From contig JAUHZF010000007.1 in the NCBI GenBank assembly GCA_030426145.1, positions 1-64,000 on the forward strand: DNA of 64,000 bases, written 5' to 3'. This stretch comes from Polyangia bacterium (lineage in GTDB: Bacteria > Myxococcota_A > Polyangia > Polyangiales > Polyangiaceae). Position 1 is the first letter of the stretch, and each line of letters starts with the position of its first letter. The notes below the pieces were generated by a model. It was not told where the DNA came from. It was given only the letters and a program-made list of their open reading frames with translations, and made no database searches. Positions 1-8,748 of this stretch are shown here, one piece after another. The position numbers and the translations under genes are program-made.

Positions 1-525
1 GGGGTAGGGGGCGCGACCAGCAGCGGCACGAGCTCCTCTTCAGGCATGGGAGGCGCAGGAGGCGAGGGCGGCTCCTGCATTGACATCGGCCTCGGCGAGC
101 CGAACGAGTCCGAAGGGTCGGCCTTCGCGCTCTCTGGGAGTCCGATCGAAGACTGCGATGGTGATGGCGGGAGCATCACCGGCGTCATCGGTCCCGGCGA
201 CAGCGACTGGTTCACCTACATCGGCGACGATACCTTCGGGTGCACTGTCGACGCGGTGCGATCTTTCACCTCGAGCGACCCGCTTCGCCTCTGCAAGTTC
301 GTCCGCTGCGTCGACAGCGGAGCGACCACCACCTTCAGCTGCCCCAGCGGAACGGTCGGCGCCACAAGCCCGGAGGGTCGGGATGGATGTTGCGGAACCC
401 TAGGTTTCGAGATCGACGACATCGACTGTTCTGGCACCTTGGACGAGGACACCGAGGTTTTCATCCGCATCGACCGCCAGAGCGGTACCGGATGCACGAG
501 CTACTCGCTCAGCTACCACTACTGA
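1..525 (+). CDS. Secreted low-complexity/Cys-rich protein, 5' end missing
   Basis: The reading frame is open from the first base of the window, so the start lies outside; an internal ATG at 46 is probably not the true start. The visible part begins with a Gly/Ser-rich stretch, as found after a lipoprotein or secretion signal, and continues into a domain of about 130 residues with eight or more cysteines and acidic, Asp-rich turns. The motif PGDSDWFTYIGDD resembles the start of myxobacterial pre-peptidase-like (PPC) beta-sandwich domains of extracellular proteins. I cannot assign a function. Its 3' end overlaps the end of the small minus-strand lipoprotein gene by 17 bp. Confidence 0.6.
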   Translation, partial: GVGGATSSGTSSSSGMGGAGGEGGSCIDIGLGEPNESEGSAFALSGSPIEDCDGDGGSITGVIGPGDSDWFTYIGDDTFGCTVDAVRSFTSSDPLRLCKFVRCVDSGATTTFSCPSGTVGATSPEGRDGCCGTLGFEIDDIDCSGTLDEDTEVFIRIDRQSGTGCTSYSLSYHY

Positions 526-697
526 TTCCCCGGCCTCGACGCGCGGCCGAGGTCGCGGGCAAGGCCCCATCGTAGGGACCGCAGTTGCGCTTGGTCTCGC
601 AACTCGCCTCGCACCCAGCACTACCCAAGAGGACAGCACCCCCAAGGACCCCAGCGCTGAGCGTGGCGCCGACGACGCTCACGGCAAACGGCCTCAC
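509..697 (-). CDS. Small lipoprotein coupled to the response regulator
   Basis: A 62-residue product with an N-terminal hydrophobic stretch ending in LLGSAGC, a good lipobox with the modified cysteine at residue 29. A short Cys-containing tail (CEASCETKRNC) follows, a style common in myxobacterial lipoproteins. The GTG start overlaps the stop of the upstream response-regulator gene in a GTGA arrangement, suggesting translational coupling. It is the only evidence that the two genes work together. The short length and the overlap with the neighbouring gene's end make it less certain than most entries. Confidence 0.45.
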   Translation of the reverse strand: MRPFAVSVVGATLSAGVLGGAVLLGSAGCEASCETKRNCGPYDGALPATSAARRGRGISSGS

Positions 698-1122
698 CGC
701 CGCTCCTCCTGAAGCTCTTTGAGGATAGCCATGAGGCGGGGGATATCGTCGGGGTCTCCCTTGGGCACGTACTCTCCAAGTCGCACCGCTTGAAGATACA
801 CGTTCACCTCGCCCTGTGCGGAGAAGAAGACGACCCGGCGGACGTGGCCGCGACTCCGAAGCCAGGCGCCGAGGTCGACACCGTTGCGGCGCGGGTCCCC
901 CAGCTCGATGTCGAGGATGGCGAGGTCGAAGACGCGCTTGGGATGGCGAACGCGATGGATGGCGTCGGCCGGATTCACCGCAACGACCACCCGAACGCCA
1001 ACGACGCGACAGAGTCGCTCAAGGGCGCGCCGGACGATGGGGTCATCGTCAACAATCAGCACCCACTTCGGGAGCTTCGAGGCGATGGGAGGGAGCGGTG
1101 GTGACTTCGGCGGACAACTCAC
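694..1122 (-). CDS. Stand-alone response regulator receiver protein
   Basis: A 142-residue protein, essentially one CheY-like receiver domain after about 18 Pro/Ser-rich residues. Visible receiver features are the acidic pocket (VDDDP, residues 24-28), the phosphoacceptor Asp71 in AILDIE, the switch Ser101 in FFSAQGE and the conserved Lys121 in YVPKGDP. There is no output domain, so it probably acts by protein contact as a single-domain regulator or phosphorelay component. No histidine kinase lies next to it in the window. The start is a GTG. It is coupled to the following small lipoprotein gene. Confidence 0.85.
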   Translation of the reverse strand: MSCPPKSPPLPPIASKLPKWVLIVDDDPIVRRALERLCRVVGVRVVVAVNPADAIHRVRHPKRVFDLAILDIELGDPRRNGVDLGAWLRSRGHVRRVVFFSAQGEVNVYLQAVRLGEYVPKGDPDDIPRLMAILKELQEERR

Positions 1123-1190
1123 GCACGCTCTATCAGAACGAGAACGCCCCTCGTTCGATATTTCCCGGCACGCGCCTTGCCCGCGCGGAA

Positions 1191-1976
1191 CTACGTCAGT
1201 CCCGCGCGGGCCGGTCCCGAGCTGCCCCGGATCCGCAGCAAGTACCCGAGCTCTGTGGCGGCGATGGTCACCATCCGGCGGGCGGTCGACTTCTGCACGG
1301 GCGGCCGGCGACGCTTGCCGATGGCCTCGTAGGCGAGCTCGAGCCAGAAGCGCTCGTGCAGCACCTCGCGGTCGCGCGCCTCGCTCAGCAAGGCCATCGC
1401 CTCCTTCACCTCATGCCGCAGCCACACGATGTACTGCTGGCCCGCGACCTGCTCGTCTGGCGTGGCGGGTACCGCTGCAACGAGGGCCGTGACCGCGAGG
1501 TGGCGCTGGTATTGCTTCTTGTTGAAGGTCCGAAACTGCGCTTCCCCCTCGCGCTGGATTTCATCCAACCTGTCCTCGTCCCCGATGTCCGAGGGTCGTA
1601 CTTCAACCGGCGTCGGGTAGTTCACCGAAGCGAGGTCCTCGAGCTCGCGCCCGATGGCGCTCACCGGAACCTCGACCGGGTCGCGTCGGTAGCGTGAGGA
1701 CCTCAGCTCTTCGACAACCCGTTTGTGTACATACCGCCCCGCGAAGCTTCGAAAGCTCTGCAAGGCGCCCGGGCGAGCCGGGTCGAAGTCCCGAACAGCG
1801 AGCACGAGCTTCTCGTGGATGATGGACTCGAGCTCGGAGGCGTCGACACGAAAGTCGGTCGCGTGAAGCGCCATGATGAAGCGCTTCACTTCGAGGATGG
1901 TGCGCTGGCCGACGGCGGAGCTGAGCATGGCGCGCTGCTCCGGGGAGAGTGGCGTCTCGTTCCTCTTCTTCGGCAT
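1191..1976 (-). CDS. Sigma-70-like regulatory protein
   Basis: A 261-residue protein. The start at MPKKRNE is chosen because a strong GGAGGGGAGGA ribosome-binding site lies just upstream, whereas the longer frame has none. Residues 45-100 (KLVLAVRDFDP, then SFRSFAGRYVHKRVVEELR) resemble sigma-70 region 2, and the last 70 residues (DREVLHERFWLELAYEAIGKRR) resemble region 4 with its helix-turn-helix. The linker is longer and more divergent than in usual ECF or group 3 sigma factors. It follows the gene ending at 1999 by 22 bp, so both are probably transcribed together. It may be an alternative sigma factor or a sigma-like transcription regulator. Confidence 0.6.
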   Translation of the reverse strand: MPKKRNETPLSPEQRAMLSSAVGQRTILEVKRFIMALHATDFRVDASELESIIHEKLVLAVRDFDPARPGALQSFRSFAGRYVHKRVVEELRSSRYRRDPVEVPVSAIGRELEDLASVNYPTPVEVRPSDIGDEDRLDEIQREGEAQFRTFNKKQYQRHLAVTALVAAVPATPDEQVAGQQYIVWLRHEVKEAMALLSEARDREVLHERFWLELAYEAIGKRRRPPVQKSTARRMVTIAATELGYLLRIRGSSGPARAGLT

Positions 1977-1998
1977 CGTTGTCCTCCCCTCCCCCTGC

Positions 1999-2373
1999 TC
2001 AGTCCAGGTCGCCGCTTCCGCCGCCGCTACCAGTGCTCTCACCCTCGTCCGGCTTGAGCGGAAGAATGCGGCCCGCACGGTCTACCTTGTCGCTCTCGTC
2101 CACCTCGGGACCCTCGACGAGGCTCTCCAGCAGCGCGAGGCCACGCGGGTCGATGAGCAGGTCCACCATCATCTCGTAGCGGATGGCCTTCCGTTGCTCG
2201 TCCGTCAGCCAGGCGGGCTGCTTCTTCATGGCTTCGTCGACGGACTTCTCCGCCAGCGCCACCAGTCGCCGGTCGTAGTCCGTCAGCCCACTGTCGAGGC
2301 GTGGAATGAGGGGCACCACCTCCGGGCGCTCCTCGCCGCCGTCGCCATCTCTAGGTCCGCCACTTCCAGCCAT
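1999..2373 (-). CDS. Hypothetical acidic protein upstream of the sigma-like gene
   Basis: I do not recognise this protein. From the likely start MAGSGGPRDG it has 124 residues: a Gly/Asp-rich N-terminus, a helical centre (DYDRRLVALAEKSVDEAMKKQP, then DEQRKAIRYEMMVDLLIDP) and an acidic, Gly/Ser-rich tail. The frame is open to 2496, so a longer N-terminus is possible, but the extension is Arg/Ser-rich and looks like non-coding translation. It lies 22 bp upstream of the sigma-like gene on the same strand. A partner or modulator of that protein is possible but is only an inference from position. Confidence 0.5.
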   Translation of the reverse strand: MAGSGGPRDGDGGEERPEVVPLIPRLDSGLTDYDRRLVALAEKSVDEAMKKQPAWLTDEQRKAIRYEMMVDLLIDPRGLALLESLVEGPEVDESDKVDRAGRILPLKPDEGESTGSGGGSGDLD

Positions 2374-2568
2374 CGGCCGTGAGTGTAGCCCACGACACGC
2401 CATGTTCGACGCCGACGAAAGTGCCTCTGAAAGAGGCTGGAATCGCACGGGTTTCGAAAAAACCTGGCGAAATCGTCGAACGTCGGCCGGTCTCAATCTG
2501 ATAGAGCATGTGACCGGTCCGCACCAAGCCGGTCAATGCCCTCCCCTTTGACCCTGCGAGTGCGAACC

Positions 2569-3117
2569 ATGCCAACCGACCCCGAAGACCCCGCCGCCAC
2601 CTCTACCGTTTCGACGAACCTTGCGGCTGCCGTCGCCAGGCCGAGCTACGACGTCGAGAAAGGCAGCCGGGGCGAGCGCAACGCGCCGCCAGCGCCGAAG
2701 CCAACCGCCAGCAGCGATGCCCCCTCAACCGTCCGCGGCCATCGGGCGCGGACGTCGCTGGCCATCCATCTCAACCACCTCACGCAGGTGCGCGAAGCGA
2801 TGACGCAAGCGCTATCCCGCGCCCTACCGGGCGATGGCATGACCTTCTTCAACGCGGCGGCCATTCTGTTCGGGCTCGAGGTCGTACTGGCTGATGGCGA
2901 TGGCGACGGATGCTGCAGCCGATGCACCACCACGACCATCGGCGAGGCGCTCTCGAGCGCTTGCCGCTTCGCAGCGGCCGCGTGCCTCGAGTGGATGCGG
3001 CTCGGCGAGAACGTCGAGGATGTCGCGATGCTGCTGCATCCGGACCGCATCGCCCTGCAGCCAAGCGGCCAGCTCACCTTCGAGCCCCGTGGCGCGTGGT
3101 CGACGACCCGACACTGA
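2569..3117 (+). CDS. Hypothetical protein at the head of the type VI cargo operon
   Basis: An unrecognised protein of 182 residues from MPTDPEDP; an in-frame ATG at 2536 would add 11 residues. The first 60 residues are Ala/Pro/Ser-rich and probably disordered. The rest is helical (LAIHLNHLTQVREAMTQAL; CRFAAAACLEWMRLGENVEDV) and contains a Cys pair in DGCCSRC. It is encoded 68 bp upstream of vgrG on the same strand and starts the run of genes to 17.2 kb, so a role in loading or regulating the secretion cargo is plausible by position only. Confidence 0.5.
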   Translation: MPTDPEDPAATSTVSTNLAAAVARPSYDVEKGSRGERNAPPAPKPTASSDAPSTVRGHRARTSLAIHLNHLTQVREAMTQALSRALPGDGMTFFNAAAILFGLEVVLADGDGDGCCSRCTTTTIGEALSSACRFAAAACLEWMRLGENVEDVAMLLHPDRIALQPSGQLTFEPRGAWSTTRH

Positions 3118-3185
3118 CGACGAACACGACCACCCGTACCATCCGCCGACCAGCAACACGACGCCCCAAGGAGACCGCCACCACC

Positions 3186-5564
3186 ATGTCCGCCCCCTCC
3201 CCTGTTGCCACCTTCTCCGCACCGAAGCTCACCGATGCGGCATCCGTCCTCGAGTTCCGCGGCAGCGAAGCCCTTGGCCGCCCCTATCGATTCGACATCC
3301 ACCTCCGCGTGAGCGGAGAGGCCGCCCGCAACATCGATGAGCAAGCAGCCATCGGCACCGCCGCCACCCTGAGGCTTCAACGCGGCACAGAGAGGGCCCC
3401 GTTCGCCTTTCAAGGCGTACTGCGCGAGGTCGCGGTTCTCCTCGAGACCACGGCGTGGGCCCTGTACAAGGTCTCGCTCGTCCCCCGCATCTGGCAGCTC
3501 GGCCTCACCCGCCACAGCCGCGTCTTCACCAAGATGGCGGTGCCGGACATCTTGGCCGAGGTCCTCGAGAGCGCGGGGTTGAGTCAGGGCAGCGACTTCG
3601 AGATGCGCCTTCAGGGTGACTACCCCACAGAGGAGCTGGTCACCATGTACGGTGAGAGCAAGCTCTCCTTCTTGCACCGGTGGATGGAGCGCGAGGGCAT
3701 CGTCTACTTCTTCGAGCACGACACGGCCGACGGCGGCATCGACAAGCTCATCCTCTCCGACCACCCTTCCGCGCACGCCGCGCTCGCCGATGAAAGCGTC
3801 CCCTACCGCCCGCTCGCCGATGACGACACCTCGGCCGGTGCCTGTTTCGACACCTTCGCCATGCTGCGCAACGCCGTCGTCGGCGCAGTGAAGCTGTCCG
3901 ACTACGACTACGCGCGCCCGGCCCTCGACCTCTCCGCCGAGCAAGCCGTGTCCGACCAGGGCTTTGGACATGTGGTCGAGCACATGGGGCGCTTCTTCGA
4001 CCCCGCGCAAGCCAAGCGCTACGCCCAGCTCCGCGCCGAAGCCATCCAGTCGCGTGAGGTGACCTATCACGTTGCCGGCTCCGCGCTTCACCTCAGCGCC
4101 GGCTGGCTCATGGAAGTCGCCGAGCACGCGCGCGACGCCTTCAACGCGCGCTACCTCGTGCACGAGGTGCAGCACATGGGCAACCAGCTCGGCGATGACC
4201 TGCCGCCCAAGCTCAAGCAGCTCATCGCTCCCCTCACTGAGCACGTCTATCGCGCGGAGGCACGCGCGGTCGCAAGCGACACGCCGTTCCGGCCCCAGCA
4301 AACCACGGCTTGGCCCCGCGTCTCAGGCTACGAGAACGCCATCGTCGATGGGCCGGCGGAGAGTGACTACGCCCAAATCGACGACCAGGGCCGCTACCTC
4401 GTGCAGATGCACTTCGACGAGAGCGAGCTCGAGGATGGCAAGCGCTCCACCTACGTCCGCATGATGCAGCCCCATGGCGGGCGGACCGAAGGCTTCCACT
4501 TCCCGCTTCGCAAGGGCACCGAGGTCAAGCTCGGCTTCGACGAGGGGGACCCTGACCGGCCCTTCATCGCGGGGGTCGTCCCCAATACGACGACGCCAAG
4601 CCCCGTGACCCAGGCGAACCACACGCAGAACGTCATCGCGACAGGCGGAGGCAATCTCATCGCCATCGAGGACGAGGAGGACAAGCAACAGTTCTACTTC
4701 TACTCCCCCGTGGGGGAGACGCAGATGTGGATGGGCGACAAGAAGTATGTCGACGCCGACGCGAACTTGTCAGAAGCCCAAAAGGACGAGCTTCTCTACG
4801 CGTTCAACGGCGCAAACGTTGGCCTCGCCAGCAAGGGCTCCGCCGCTTTCTGGTTTGGGGGCGACTGGTGGAGCAACACCGGTGGCGTCCGCGTCGACAT
4901 CGTGAAGGGAGACGTGACGGAGTTCTACCTGGCCAATCATAGTCTCCATGTCTCGAGCGACCAGAAGGTCGGCGTGTCCGGGCTTCGGATGGACCAAGTA
5001 GACAGCGGAGTACAGGAGAAGTTTGGATCATTCCACGCGACCACTGTCTCAGGATGGCGCTCCGAGAAGGCTGGTGACGTATCAGAGAACTACGACACAC
5101 AGACCACAAAAGTCGCCGGCCCCCTCAACTACTCCGCGTCATCCACAACCATGAGCTTCGCTGATACGAACCTCAACTTCGGTGCCACCGAGATCCACTG
5201 GGGCTCGACGACTGGCAACATCACCGATGTCAACATGATGGTTCCGGGGGGGATCACTCTGAACGTACCAGGCGGCGTGAACATCACCACACCCTCCTGG
5301 AATGTGACGGATCCTACGCAGAGCTGGCTCGGAGCGCAGGTCGACAGCTACGCCGGGATGAAGACATCCATCACCGGGTTCTCCGCATCCGCGACGGGTA
5401 TCGGGCTTACCGTGACAGGAGCATCCATCGGCCGAACCGGCGTCTCTCTACCGACAACGGTGGCGCAGATTGCGAAGCTGGGCCTCGACCTATCGAGTGG
5501 GGGACCCTTCATCAAAGACTGCGCCTTCATGGTGCGTGCAGCAGGCGTGCACCTGCTGATGTAG
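3186..5564 (+). CDS. vgrG: VgrG spike protein of a type VI secretion system
   Basis: A 792-residue VgrG/TssI. The N-terminal half is the gp27-like hub: the beta start SVLEFRGSEALGRPYRFDIHL, and GESKLSFLHRWMEREGIVYFFEH, which is highly characteristic of VgrG. A gp5-like OB-fold follows (YENAIVDGPAESDYAQIDDQG to PDRPFIAGVVPN, residues about 380-475). The last 300 residues are a longer than usual extension with repetitive beta-strand character and a hydrophobic, Gly/Thr-rich end, which may be the needle plus a cargo-docking tip. The start at MSAPSPV is preceded by AAGGAG; the open frame back to 2910 is a shadow. It forms the puncturing spike that carries the PAAR-like tip encoded downstream. Confidence 0.92.
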   Translation: MSAPSPVATFSAPKLTDAASVLEFRGSEALGRPYRFDIHLRVSGEAARNIDEQAAIGTAATLRLQRGTERAPFAFQGVLREVAVLLETTAWALYKVSLVPRIWQLGLTRHSRVFTKMAVPDILAEVLESAGLSQGSDFEMRLQGDYPTEELVTMYGESKLSFLHRWMEREGIVYFFEHDTADGGIDKLILSDHPSAHAALADESVPYRPLADDDTSAGACFDTFAMLRNAVVGAVKLSDYDYARPALDLSAEQAVSDQGFGHVVEHMGRFFDPAQAKRYAQLRAEAIQSREVTYHVAGSALHLSAGWLMEVAEHARDAFNARYLVHEVQHMGNQLGDDLPPKLKQLIAPLTEHVYRAEARAVASDTPFRPQQTTAWPRVSGYENAIVDGPAESDYAQIDDQGRYLVQMHFDESELEDGKRSTYVRMMQPHGGRTEGFHFPLRKGTEVKLGFDEGDPDRPFIAGVVPNTTTPSPVTQANHTQNVIATGGGNLIAIEDEEDKQQFYFYSPVGETQMWMGDKKYVDADANLSEAQKDELLYAFNGANVGLASKGSAAFWFGGDWWSNTGGVRVDIVKGDVTEFYLANHSLHVSSDQKVGVSGLRMDQVDSGVQEKFGSFHATTVSGWRSEKAGDVSENYDTQTTKVAGPLNYSASSTTMSFADTNLNFGATEIHWGSTTGNITDVNMMVPGGITLNVPGGVNITTPSWNVTDPTQSWLGAQVDSYAGMKTSITGFSASATGIGLTVTGASIGRTGVSLPTTVAQIAKLGLDLSSGGPFIKDCAFMVRAAGVHLLM

Positions 5565-5572
5565 GCAACGGC

Positions 5573-6034
5573 ATGGTTGAACTCTTTCTCGTCCTGGGAC
5601 TCATCGCGTTGCCCCTGCTGCTCCTCTACGACAAGTACCTCGCGCCCCGGGTTCGCTCTTCCGCGAGAAGACTCGGTTACTCGATGATGGCGAGCAGTTG
5701 GTCGCAGTTCCCCGTCGAGCGCTTCCGGGTACGCGAAGTGATCGAGTCATCCTGGGCGCCCATCACGGAACACGGCCCTCATGGCGAGGCCTACGTCCGG
5801 GGTCAGGAGCTCGCCATCACCGTGGCCATCATCAAGGCGTCAACAGGTGCCTTCGTGGGGGAGTTCGCCGTGCAGCCGCCCCTGGCTCTGCATGATGTGA
5901 GTCTCGATGGTCGCCTCATCGTGGGCCAGGTTGGCCGCATATCTGGGTCGGAGGCGACGTTTCGCGTCGACTGGGCAGCTACCGAAGAAGCATGGGCATC
6001 TGACGAGAACTACAGAAGGGCACCGAGCCAGTGA
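5573..6034 (+). CDS. Membrane-anchored hypothetical protein in the type VI cargo operon
   Basis: A 153-residue protein with one N-terminal membrane segment (LFLVLGLIALPLLLLY, residues 4-19) followed by a soluble domain of about 120 residues rich in beta-strand patterns (YVRGQELAITVAIIKASTGAFVGEFAV). I do not recognise the family. It starts 8 bp after vgrG, and its TGA overlaps the GTG of the DUF2169 gene. A membrane-held immunity or accessory protein for the cargo is a reasonable guess from context, but nothing in the sequence proves it. Confidence 0.65.
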   Translation: MVELFLVLGLIALPLLLLYDKYLAPRVRSSARRLGYSMMASSWSQFPVERFRVREVIESSWAPITEHGPHGEAYVRGQELAITVAIIKASTGAFVGEFAVQPPLALHDVSLDGRLIVGQVGRISGSEATFRVDWAATEEAWASDENYRRAPSQ

Positions 6035-8748
6035 AGGTCATCAAACCCCAGCGTCTAGGCCTGCTCACACGCGCCGTCACGTTGGACGGGCGCACCTACC
6101 GACTCGCCATCGGCGCCCTGGCCTACGTGCCGCTCGCCGAGCCACACGCCTTCGCCATGGAAACCACGCTGTGGAAGGCGGCCGCAGACCATGTTCATGG
6201 CTCGCCCGATGAAGCCTACGCCAAGCCGCACTGCGAGGTCTTGGTCAGCGGCTGCGTAGCCGCCCCGGAAGGCCAGATGCTGACCGTGGCCAAGCCTCGC
6301 CTCATCGTCGAGCGCGACGGCAAACGCCTGGTCGACAAGTCCGTCGCGGTGTTCGGCAACCGCTACTGGACAAGCCAGGGCGCGACGACGGAGCCCGAAG
6401 CCTTCTCCGAGCTGCCCCTGCACTGGTCGCTCGCTTACGGCGGGCAGGACCACCCCGACAACCCCGGCGGCAAGGGCTACGCTGCCATTGAGACGGAGCA
6501 TGGGCCCGCCTATCCGCTGCCCAACATCGAAGACCCGAGGCGCCTCCTGGTCTCGCGCGACGACCGGCCCGCCCCCGCGGGTCTCGGCCCCATCGAAGTC
6601 GCCTCCCCCATGCGCATGCGCCACGCGGGCAAGGACTATGGCGGCGACTGGCTCGAGACGCGCTTCCCTGGCCCCGCACTCGACTTCGACGCGCGGTTCT
6701 TTCAGAGCGCGCCGGAGGACCAGCAACTACCGTCCCCTTGGACCGGCAGCGAGACGATTCGGGTGGAGGGCATGGTCCCGGGCCCAGCTGTCGAAGGCAC
6801 GCTGCGCCCGACGGTGGTCAAGGCGATGGTGGGTCGGAGGGGGGCTTCACCGGACACGTTCGAGACCCACGTGTTGCGCCTCGAGACGGTGCATGTTCTG
6901 CCGAATGAGCGCGCCGCCATCCTCATCTACCGGGGGCTGGTCGACGTCGAAGCAGACGACGCCGACGACATCGCGCGCCTCATGCTCGCCGCTGAGTCGC
7001 CCGAGCATCCCAAGTCACGCGCCCACTACCAGAGCGTGCTCTCCCGCCGACTCGACCCGCAGCAAGCGGCGCTCATGGCCCTGAAAGACGACGACCTCAT
7101 GCCCCCCGCCGTACAGGGCTGGTCGCCCCGCCCCGACTTCGGGGAGCAGGCCGAGCAGCTTCGGTTCGAAAGCCGCAGCCTCGAACGCGCCGAGCGCGGC
7201 CGCAAAGCCAAGCTCGCCGAGGCCAGAGAAGCGCTTCGTGCCGCCGGCTTCGAAGGCTTCGACGAGGCGTTCGAAGCCCCGGCGCTCCCCGCACCACCAG
7301 CTGACCCCTACGACGTCGCCGCGCTGCTGACGTACACCGAGCAGATCGAGAAGCTCTCTGCTGAGCATGTGGCCAAAGCCGAGGCCGACAAGGAAGAAGC
7401 GGAGAAGAACGCACGCGCGGCCTTCGAGGCGGCTGGCTTCGACTACGACGCCGAGATGGCGCGTGCGGCCGAAGAAGCCGGCGGGCCACCGGCATTCAGC
7501 GCCGGGCGGCACCTCACCATGCTCGCGGAGATGGCGCACATCGCCAGCATGGGCGATGCCCCGATGCTCGAGCTCGAGCGCGACCTCACCGACGAGGACT
7601 ACATCGAGGCGATGTACGCCCTCGAAGAGCAGGTGCGCGAGGGCTATCGCGCGTCCGCTCATCTCATGCCTCCGGCCCGCGCTGCATCGGAGGAGGCCAA
7701 GCAACAGATGCGGGTCATCGTTCAGGCGGCCAAAGACGGACAGGAAAGCCTCTCCGGGCGCAATCTCACGGGCGCCGACTTGAGCGGCATGGACCTGAGC
7801 GACCTCGATCTGAGCGGCGCAATGCTCGAAGGGGCCAACCTCGACAAGACCATCCTCATGGGCGCCAACCTCGAGAGCGCGGTCCTGACACGCGCCAGCC
7901 TAGAAGAGACGCACCTGTGCCAAGCCAACCTTCAAGGCGCCAACCTCGGCGGCACGCGGCTGGTTCGCACGGACTTCCTGCAGGCGGACTTACGGGGGGC
8001 CACGTTCATGCGCAGCCATCTCATCGACGTGCAGCTCAGCAGCGCCAAGCTCGAAGGCGCGTCGTTCTTCGAGGCCGAGCTCGAGCGCATACAGTTCACC
8101 TCCGCCGAGGCCATCAAGCTCCTCTTCTACAAGACCGACCTGCGCAGCTGCCACTTCCCCGCCGCTCAACTGACCGAGGCGCAGTTCGTCGAGTGTGACG
8201 TGCGCGAGGTTCCCTTCATGAGCGCGCAGCTCGACCGCGCGCAGTTCATTCACTGCCAGGGGGAGGACTGCCTCATGTCTGCCGCAAGCCTGGTCGGCGC
8301 CGCTTTCGTCACGCTGGCCGATAAGGCGGAGGAGGGGGCCCCTGCCGGCTTCGACGGTGCGCTCTTCGTCTCGGCGAACCTGACGAGCGCCAACCTGCAG
8401 GGCACATCGTTCCGTGGCGCCAACTTCGAGCGCGCCACGCTCACCCAAGCCAACCTGCGCAAGGCGCAGCTTGAAGGAGCCGCCCTCGAGCGCGTGCATG
8501 CGCGCGGCGCCTTGATGGTCCGCACCAACCTCGCCGGAGCGTCACTCTACGGCGCAGACCTCCTCGGCGCGCTGCTCCACAAAGCGGACCTTCGCGGCGC
8601 CGACCTACGCGGCAGCAATCTCTCACGCAGCGACCTGGGGCTCGCTTGGCTGGACAAGCAAACGAAGCTCGAAGGCGCCCTCATGCTCGACACGAAGATG
8701 GTGCCCGTGCGCGAACGCGCGCCCGCCAAGAATGCGCCTACGCCATGA
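6031..8748 (+). CDS. DUF2169 domain fused to pentapeptide repeats (type VI cargo adaptor)
   Basis: A 905-residue protein. Residues 1 to about 290 form a DUF2169 domain (VFGNRYW; LPLHWSLAYGGQDHPDNPGGKGY), a family found next to VgrG and thought to act as an adaptor or chaperone that loads effectors on the spike. Residues 330-560 are Glu/Ala-rich helices with coiled-coil potential, including a repeated AAGF(E/D)xxDE-type motif. From about residue 569 to 880 there are many A(D/N)LxxA pentapeptide repeats forming a right-handed beta-helix. The GTG start overlaps the previous stop (GTGA), and the next gene starts in an ATGA overlap. This fusion is typical of Polyangiales loci. Confidence 0.85.
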   Translation: MKVIKPQRLGLLTRAVTLDGRTYRLAIGALAYVPLAEPHAFAMETTLWKAAADHVHGSPDEAYAKPHCEVLVSGCVAAPEGQMLTVAKPRLIVERDGKRLVDKSVAVFGNRYWTSQGATTEPEAFSELPLHWSLAYGGQDHPDNPGGKGYAAIETEHGPAYPLPNIEDPRRLLVSRDDRPAPAGLGPIEVASPMRMRHAGKDYGGDWLETRFPGPALDFDARFFQSAPEDQQLPSPWTGSETIRVEGMVPGPAVEGTLRPTVVKAMVGRRGASPDTFETHVLRLETVHVLPNERAAILIYRGLVDVEADDADDIARLMLAAESPEHPKSRAHYQSVLSRRLDPQQAALMALKDDDLMPPAVQGWSPRPDFGEQAEQLRFESRSLERAERGRKAKLAEAREALRAAGFEGFDEAFEAPALPAPPADPYDVAALLTYTEQIEKLSAEHVAKAEADKEEAEKNARAAFEAAGFDYDAEMARAAEEAGGPPAFSAGRHLTMLAEMAHIASMGDAPMLELERDLTDEDYIEAMYALEEQVREGYRASAHLMPPARAASEEAKQQMRVIVQAAKDGQESLSGRNLTGADLSGMDLSDLDLSGAMLEGANLDKTILMGANLESAVLTRASLEETHLCQANLQGANLGGTRLVRTDFLQADLRGATFMRSHLIDVQLSSAKLEGASFFEAELERIQFTSAEAIKLLFYKTDLRSCHFPAAQLTEAQFVECDVREVPFMSAQLDRAQFIHCQGEDCLMSAASLVGAAFVTLADKAEEGAPAGFDGALFVSANLTSANLQGTSFRGANFERATLTQANLRKAQLEGAALERVHARGALMVRTNLAGASLYGADLLGALLHKADLRGADLRGSNLSRSDLGLAWLDKQTKLEGALMLDTKMVPVRERAPAKNAPTP

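Noticed and set aside
2910..3185. N-terminal extension of VgrG
   Set aside because: It overlaps the preceding gene in another frame and is His/Arg-rich; the start at 3186 has a good ribosome-binding site and the family-typical N-terminus.
2646..4301. Long minus-strand open frame of 551 codons opposite vgrG
   Set aside because: It is a GC-rich antisense shadow of vgrG and the preceding gene, with no recognisable domain and no ribosome-binding site.
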